Below, in pieces: positions 8,501 through 11,080 of a stretch of 11,080 nt of DNA (within the stretch, counting starts at the first letter, position 1; each line of letters opens with the position of its first letter). The translations under genes were made by a program, and so were the position numbers. The stretch is from an uncultured Bacteroidota bacterium (GTDB lineage Bacteria; Bacteroidota; Bacteroidia; UKL13-3). Below the pieces are notes generated by a model that was not told the origin of the DNA, searched no databases, and saw nothing but the letters and a program-made list of their open reading frames with translations. The stretch lies in assembly GCA_903907885.1 (NCBI GenBank), contig CAIVPY010000145.1, positions 1-11,080 on the forward strand, written 5' to 3'.

Positions 8501-11080
8501 TACCCATATAGAATTTACCTGCGCCTGTGTAAGGGTTAAATATTCTGTTATTTCCAATATTTACAACTTGTTCACCTATATACAAATCCGCTGTTTGCAA
8601 TACTGAATTATAAGCAACGGCTAAGAAGTTATAAGCAGTGGTGTCAGTTATGGCAAGGTTTGAAGTTACTGTCTCGGCACCTAATCTGAAATAGAATTTA
8701 TTATTCGCATCAAAACCAAGTTCAAATGATGAGTTTGGATCAGCGCCTTGAGAGAATAAAACTTGCTGCCCTAATCCACCACGCTTGTGCCAAAACTCAA
8801 TGGTAAAAGGTTTTAATTGAAGATTCAAAGCTTGAGATACTTCTAGATAATCGTTATCTCCATCTAAATATAAAGATGTATTGCTACGAATGGCTGATTT
8901 ATTTAGAACTCCTTTTACTTCAAAGTTTGATAGAGACAATGTACTTTGTTCAATTGGCTCATTAAACTGTATGCTAATATCATTGCCTGGAGACAAGATA
9001 CCATTGGAAGGAGAAGGAGTACCAAAAGGGGTTGGATTAACCCTATCAACCAAACCTTGCATGATGGTTGAGCTAATACGAGAGTTAGGATAACCTGGAG
9101 CTATACACTCTGTTTCTGCTTTCAATTCATAATTACCATCAGGTAGATTTCTAAAATTAAAAGGATAGAAAATATTTGGATCACCTGTTGGTATTAAAGC
9201 ACCCACCGAATCTTTGTAGAAAGATTTTTCTCCATACCAAACATTGGTTCCACCTGGTTTGTATTGGAAATGAACTGCTTTAAATCCACCCCAATTGTAA
9301 TTATAACCACCTAAAACAACAGGTAATGTATCATGATAACTATTATTCAATACCCATCTATCATCTGGTGATTTAATATTAACCGAAGTACAAGTTGGTA
9401 AGAAATGTGCACTAATAGAAACCGTATCAAAAATATCATCATCACATTGCGATTTTAGTATCAATTGGATATTGTCGTAATCATAGTGTGAAGCACCGCG
9501 TTTAAGTGTCAGTGTTTTCTGAACCGTGGTACCATAAGGTACATCAAAATCACGGTTTGGATCTAATCCATCTACTTTCAAAATAGCACCATATGGATTG
9601 GTAGCTTCATTTACACGTAGTGAATAAGTTCTGTCTTGATGGCCTTCACTTAGGTTACCTAAATCTAAAATAAAGATTGCATCATCGCTTGCAGGCACAT
9701 TAAAGTTATTTGATCTGTCAACCGAAATTATAGGCAAATCATTTTGTGCAGTTGCCGCTTGAATTTCAAAACCATCTTCTAAAAGTGTTGTAGAAGTGAT
9801 TGTATCATTTGCTGGATCAAAGAAAAGCGATTGTTGTTTTCCTTCGTAAGGACATGAAGTTCTACCTGAACGAAGTTTAAACAAGTGACTATTTCCATCT
9901 TTAGGATCTACAACATCCACCGAGATTAAATCACCATCATCACCATCTTGTAATGTATATGCAAATGTGGTAACAACACTTGAAGAATTTGTTTTAGACG
10001 CACCACGTGTTTGTGAAAAGTTAGCTGAAAGGTCAAAATCAAAACCATGTGCATCAGATCCCAACCCAAAAGTGGTACCTATACTTTCATCCATTTGCCA
10101 TTCTACATTTTCAGTATATTCTTGATCTATTTGAGAACTGAAATCTTCACTATATGCAACTTTACCTAAACTTATATTACTGCCACCAAATACTGGGGAA
10201 GTGCCACTGTTGTTTAATGCTTTATATTTCTGAGCTTCATTACGAGCAATAGCATTTTTCCAAAGTCTTATTTGGTTATTATAATACCTAATTGAATCAA
10301 CTTCAAAAATTGTATTTCCATGAAAAATATAACTTGGTCCCATACTATCAGAAGCTTCCCTAACAAAAACTGTGCTTGTTGACCTTTGGCCACCCCAAAT
10401 TGGATCATCATTGTTTGACCCAAATTTTCTAGCATACGTAACATCATTTGCATCAGAGAAAACAGGAGCATATTTTTTAACCCCTCTAACATTTAATACA
10501 TTATTTGTAAGAAATTGATTTCTTATTTTTTCTAAATCAGGAATAATAAGATTTAATATTTCGTCTTGTGTATAAGCAAATGTTGTCTTAACACCACCAG
10601 GCGAAACAAAATAACTCTTAATGTTAGCCAATTTAAATCCATTAAATTCATTTCCTGAACAATAACCATCGTTTCCTTGTTCTAACAACCTACAAGAAGC
10701 CGTATCAATGATTGCAACTTGGTTTGCATTACCAAAAATAATATTTTGAGCAGTACCAAAATACACATCAGCACCAGACCCAACAGATCCTGGATCAGAG
10801 CCTGTTGAAATAGATTTATTTGAAGTAATGGTTGTCACAATACTTCCTTCATTACTCATGGTTTTACTAAAAGACGCTTCAGCAGTTACATCAAATCTAG
10901 TTTCAAAAGTTGTGAACTTGATTAAACCTAAACCAACCCCAACTTCAACTTTCACACCATTTTTGTATGTAATATTGGTTCTGTTGCCAAAAGAATTAGA
11001 AATGTTCCAGTTTTCTGCCTTGCTGTATGTAACACCTTTAGTCCATGTTGCACTACTTGCGCTTCCTGGAGGGTCTCTTA
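5550..11080 (-). CDS. Giant multidomain T9SS type A surface protein (5' end outside window)
   Basis: Partial gene of 1842 visible residues, numbered here from the right edge. The frame stays open through 11078, so the GTG at 10955 is not the start. In order: a ~70-residue Ser/Thr-rich beta segment (about 15-86) repeated at about 306-375; beta-rich unassigned sequence; an Ig/FN3-like stretch near 640; an SbsA-type Ig-like start (about 680-730, motif IQFNEPI); two LamG-like jelly rolls (about 730-930 and 932-1130, motifs FTIEFW and FTLEFWFKG); a second SbsA-like stretch (about 1153-1236); a BACON-like domain (about 1237-1333, motif NLPSWLKAS); module copy 1 (1338-1444); two GWNW repeats (about 1452-1622); module copy 2 (1641-1744); and a type A secretion tail (about 1760-1842, VYPVPF to GVYILEI to HKVVKL). 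Known of the family: such tails direct export by T9SS and, usually, cleavage and surface attachment. No catalytic motif was seen, so adhesin or carbohydrate binding is the best guess for its role. It is first in a run of four same-strand genes. Confidence 0.93.
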   Translation of the reverse strand, partial: RDPPGSASSATWTKGVTYSKAENWNISNSFGNRTNITYKNGVKVEVGVGLGLIKFTTFETRFDVTAEASFSKTMSNEGSIVTTITSNKSISTGSDPGSVGSGADVYFGTAQNIIFGNANQVAIIDTASCRLLEQGNDGYCSGNEFNGFKLANIKSYFVSPGGVKTTFAYTQDEILNLIIPDLEKIRNQFLTNNVLNVRGVKKYAPVFSDANDVTYARKFGSNNDDPIWGGQRSTSTVFVREASDSMGPSYIFHGNTIFEVDSIRYYNNQIRLWKNAIARNEAQKYKALNNSGTSPVFGGSNISLGKVAYSEDFSSQIDQEYTENVEWQMDESIGTTFGLGSDAHGFDFDLSANFSQTRGASKTNSSSVVTTFAYTLQDGDDGDLISVDVVDPKDGNSHLFKLRSGRTSCPYEGKQQSLFFDPANDTITSTTLLEDGFEIQAATAQNDLPIISVDRSNNFNVPASDDAIFILDLGNLSEGHQDRTYSLRVNEATNPYGAILKVDGLDPNRDFDVPYGTTVQKTLTLKRGASHYDYDNIQLILKSQCDDDIFDTVSISAHFLPTCTSVNIKSPDDRWVLNNSYHDTLPVVLGGYNYNWGGFKAVHFQYKPGGTNVWYGEKSFYKDSVGALIPTGDPNIFYPFNFRNLPDGNYELKAETECIAPGYPNSRISSTIMQGLVDRVNPTPFGTPSPSNGILSPGNDISIQFNEPIEQSTLSLSNFEVKGVLNKSAIRSNTSLYLDGDNDYLEVSQALNLQLKPFTIEFWHKRGGLGQQVLFSQGADPNSSFELGFDANNKFYFRLGAETVTSNLAITDTTAYNFLAVAYNSVLQTADLYIGEQVVNIGNNRIFNPYTGAGKFYMGKASFGAPKFAKGNLYEVRLWSLARTLTDANQTKSKLLNGTDAGLVANWRMDEATGNTVKDYARSRNATIINAQWFLSPMGKSYTFDGNGDYITVPTTHFGISKEMDFTLEFWFKGNNGNRVGLLSNGTGEANATNAALKWSIETDSIGRIMVKHNGINFLATNTNYFDGNWHHLALVLRRNSSLSCYVDANLQNSMQSGSIEQWGGAKLWFGAKGWNNIGNVQFDSTSNHFNGQLDDLRFWNSSRLIEQIKRDKNNRLNGDESGLVLYVPFESYQEVLGFPILNPTDRDVTSPTRKFTSFGNAASSNLSPTLKLPRAAQSINFTYGVNGDKIIITPTTANEFIENVTLDITVKGINDKNGNVMQSPKTWIAYVDRNQVKWQDDSRVFNKETGAPLTFQATIINSGGALKEFTIGNLPSWLKASVTTSTINPSSSVVITFTVDPTINIGKYEQDLTLNTDFGFADKLLLKLNVYAVAPSWSVNTSNFSKSMSIVGQVRINNVISANTDDMLGAFVNNECRGVGKVQYYEQLDKYLVFMDVYGNNDNEQLEFRIWNSATGKTHVEVDPSLNYVSNTLVGSVASPQIFNALDKVSERIVLNQGWNWVSFNLLMKDSSNLNQLFSSIKPLAGNQIKNNTEMAIFDTANGWSGNLANINAGIKPENSYLFYLGEQDTLELRGVEANPTLRTLNYSQGWNYLGFVSQRNMSVSEALADLNASQNDLIKGQTNFAVYDTVLGWVGSLTALKPNAGYLYKSSTNGSFNYPRSAMFGKKAIEDNAVSSAYWSYNPHKFANNMSVIGKVNACTNLANASGFLLGAFVNGELRGYINPQATKNNEQAYFLNIAGNEDENISFKLLDESTGNVYDLNQNISYKANGLAGSIAQPFVLTNNGPCVENKVSAAFTTQVYPVPFTESLTVEFNLPQNDKVSVRMVDISGKEVAEINPSEMFNKGAHQLSWKASNLPAGVYILEIISSGNTVRHKVVKL
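5847..6158 (-). repeat. ~105-residue shared module, copy 2 (giant protein)
   Basis: The 104-residue copy begins WSYNPHKFANNMSVIGKV, has the core LGAFVNGELRG, continues with AYFLNIAGNEDENISFKL, and ends GSIAQPFVL. The Cys of the ECRG core is replaced by Leu here, so that Cys is not essential to the fold. It lies directly before the type A secretion tail. Confidence 0.8.
6215..6723 (-). repeat. Two tandem GWNW-type repeats between module copies
   Basis: Two units of about 80 residues. Unit 1 begins at RIVLNQGWNWVSFNL and carries DQ/NQIKNN, AIFDT, GWSGNL and a YLFYLG strand. Unit 2 begins at YSQGWNYLGFV and carries NDLIKGQTNF, AVYDT, GWVGSL and GYLYKSS. The shared order is QGWN(W/Y), (D/Q)xIKxxT, A(I/V)(F/Y)DT, GWxG(N/S)L, then (G/S)YL. 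The pair sits exactly between the two copies of the ~105-residue module. The function of these repeats is unknown. Confidence 0.75.
6747..7067 (-). repeat. ~105-residue shared module, copy 1 (giant protein)
   Basis: The 107-residue module starts WSVNTSNFSKSMSIVGQV and continues with a core of LGAFVNNECRG, then a YLVFMDVYGN strand, E-x-L-E-F-R-I-W-N, and a closing GSVASPQIF. The same ordered landmarks occur at 5847-6158 in this gene and at 5057-5380 in the next gene: W-x-x-N near the start, S/T-M-S/T, (L/I)G-(A/V)-F, (E)CRG or ELRG, a G/N-rich turn, and a final S-x-PxxF/V strand. I cannot assign a named domain. It is an all-beta, surface-type module. Confidence 0.8.
7690..8890 (-). other. Two tandem LamG-like jelly-roll domains in the giant protein
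   Basis: Each copy begins with a strand of the type YLDGDNDYLEV or FDGNGDYITV, followed by an FTIEFW or FTLEFW strand. Each later has a strand for small-ligand display (AVAYNS in the first; WHHLALVLRRN in the second) and ends in a strand describing surface area and orientation (LYEVRLWSLART; LDDLRFWNSSR). The first copy closes with GLVANWRMDEATGN, and the second with GLVLYVPFESY. This is the usual signature of concanavalin A-like LamG/laminin-G domains in Bacteroidota surface proteins, which often bind glycans or proteins. The ligand cannot be read from the sequence. Confidence 0.85.
9954..10163 (-). repeat. Internal beta-segment repeat, copy 2 (giant protein)
   Basis: A 70-residue stretch that opens VAYS, contains FDFDLSANFSQT and ends SSVVTTFAYT. 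In the 12-residue core, 6 positions are identical to copy 1 (F, D, A, F, S and T), and the following V-T-T is also shared. About 220 residues of different sequence separate the copies, so this is an old, dispersed duplication rather than a tandem array. Confidence 0.55.
10821..11036 (-). repeat. Internal beta-segment repeat, copy 1 (giant protein)
   Basis: A 72-residue stretch that opens with VTYS, passes through alternating hydrophobic/polar strands (VEVGVGLGL), then FDVTAEASFSKT, and closes with a Ser/Thr-rich strand ending IVTTITS. It matches the stretch at 9954-10163 in order and spacing: x-V-x-Y-S, FDxxxxAxFSxT, then V-T-T. No named domain is recognised. The strand pattern recalls amphipathic hairpins of aerolysin/ETX-type pore formers, but that is only a resemblance. 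Confidence 0.55.

Noticed and set aside
1359..9093. Plus-strand frames of 60-113 codons (for example 1359-1619, 2217-2477, 5184-5477, 7048-7389, 8881-9093)
   Set aside because: All lie opposite well-supported minus-strand domains, show no recognisable family and have no promoter or leader pattern of their own.
10953..10955. GTG as the start of the giant gene
   Set aside because: The same frame runs without a stop to the right edge (SNSFGNRTNITYKNG and further), and no signal peptide follows the GTG; the true start lies outside the window.

Overview
The window looks like a low-GC member of the Bacteroidota (a Flavobacteriia-, Sphingobacteriia- or Chitinophagia-type genome; I cannot be more precise). 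The evidence is two C-terminal type A secretion tails and one type B tail of the type IX secretion system (T9SS), a PorP/SprF-family outer-membrane protein, Bacteroidota-style promoters and A/T-rich leaders without clear Shine-Dalgarno motifs. All recognisable genes lie on the minus strand, so transcription runs from the right edge to the left. There are no RNA genes, transposases or CRISPR arrays.

Right to left: (1) 11080-5550 is a giant surface protein whose N-terminus lies beyond the window. It carries a duplicated Ser/Thr-rich beta segment, Ig/FN3-like stretches, two LamG-like jelly-roll domains, a BACON-like domain, two copies of a ~105-residue module flanking two tandem GWNW repeats, and a type A T9SS tail. 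(2) 5542-5494 is a GC-rich double-stem hairpin followed by eight T, which is both a good terminator candidate and a REP-like palindrome. (3) 5467-4754 is a small secreted protein made of one more copy of the ~105-residue module fused to a type B (gliding-motility/CHU_C) tail. (4) 4726-3602 is a PorP/SprF-like barrel with an unusual ~88-residue helical C-terminal extension. (5) 3621-2965 overlaps it and encodes a coiled-coil plus OmpA-like peptidoglycan-binding protein. (6) 2848-311 is a separate transcription unit for an 845-residue type A cargo with a seven-repeat propeller, three Ig-like domains and a T9SS tail. (7) 130-1 holds the start of another secreted-protein gene whose reading frame is broken after 27 codons. 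Units 6 and 7 are preceded by near-identical 35-bp promoter elements.

Genes 1 to 5 read as one functional locus. The giant protein is the likely surface adhesin or effector. The small type B protein shares its module and may dock to it. The PorP/SprF protein probably serves secretion or anchoring of the type B protein, and the OmpA-like protein could tie the assembly to peptidoglycan. The cooperation is inference from order, overlap and the shared module; the families themselves are recognised from sequence.
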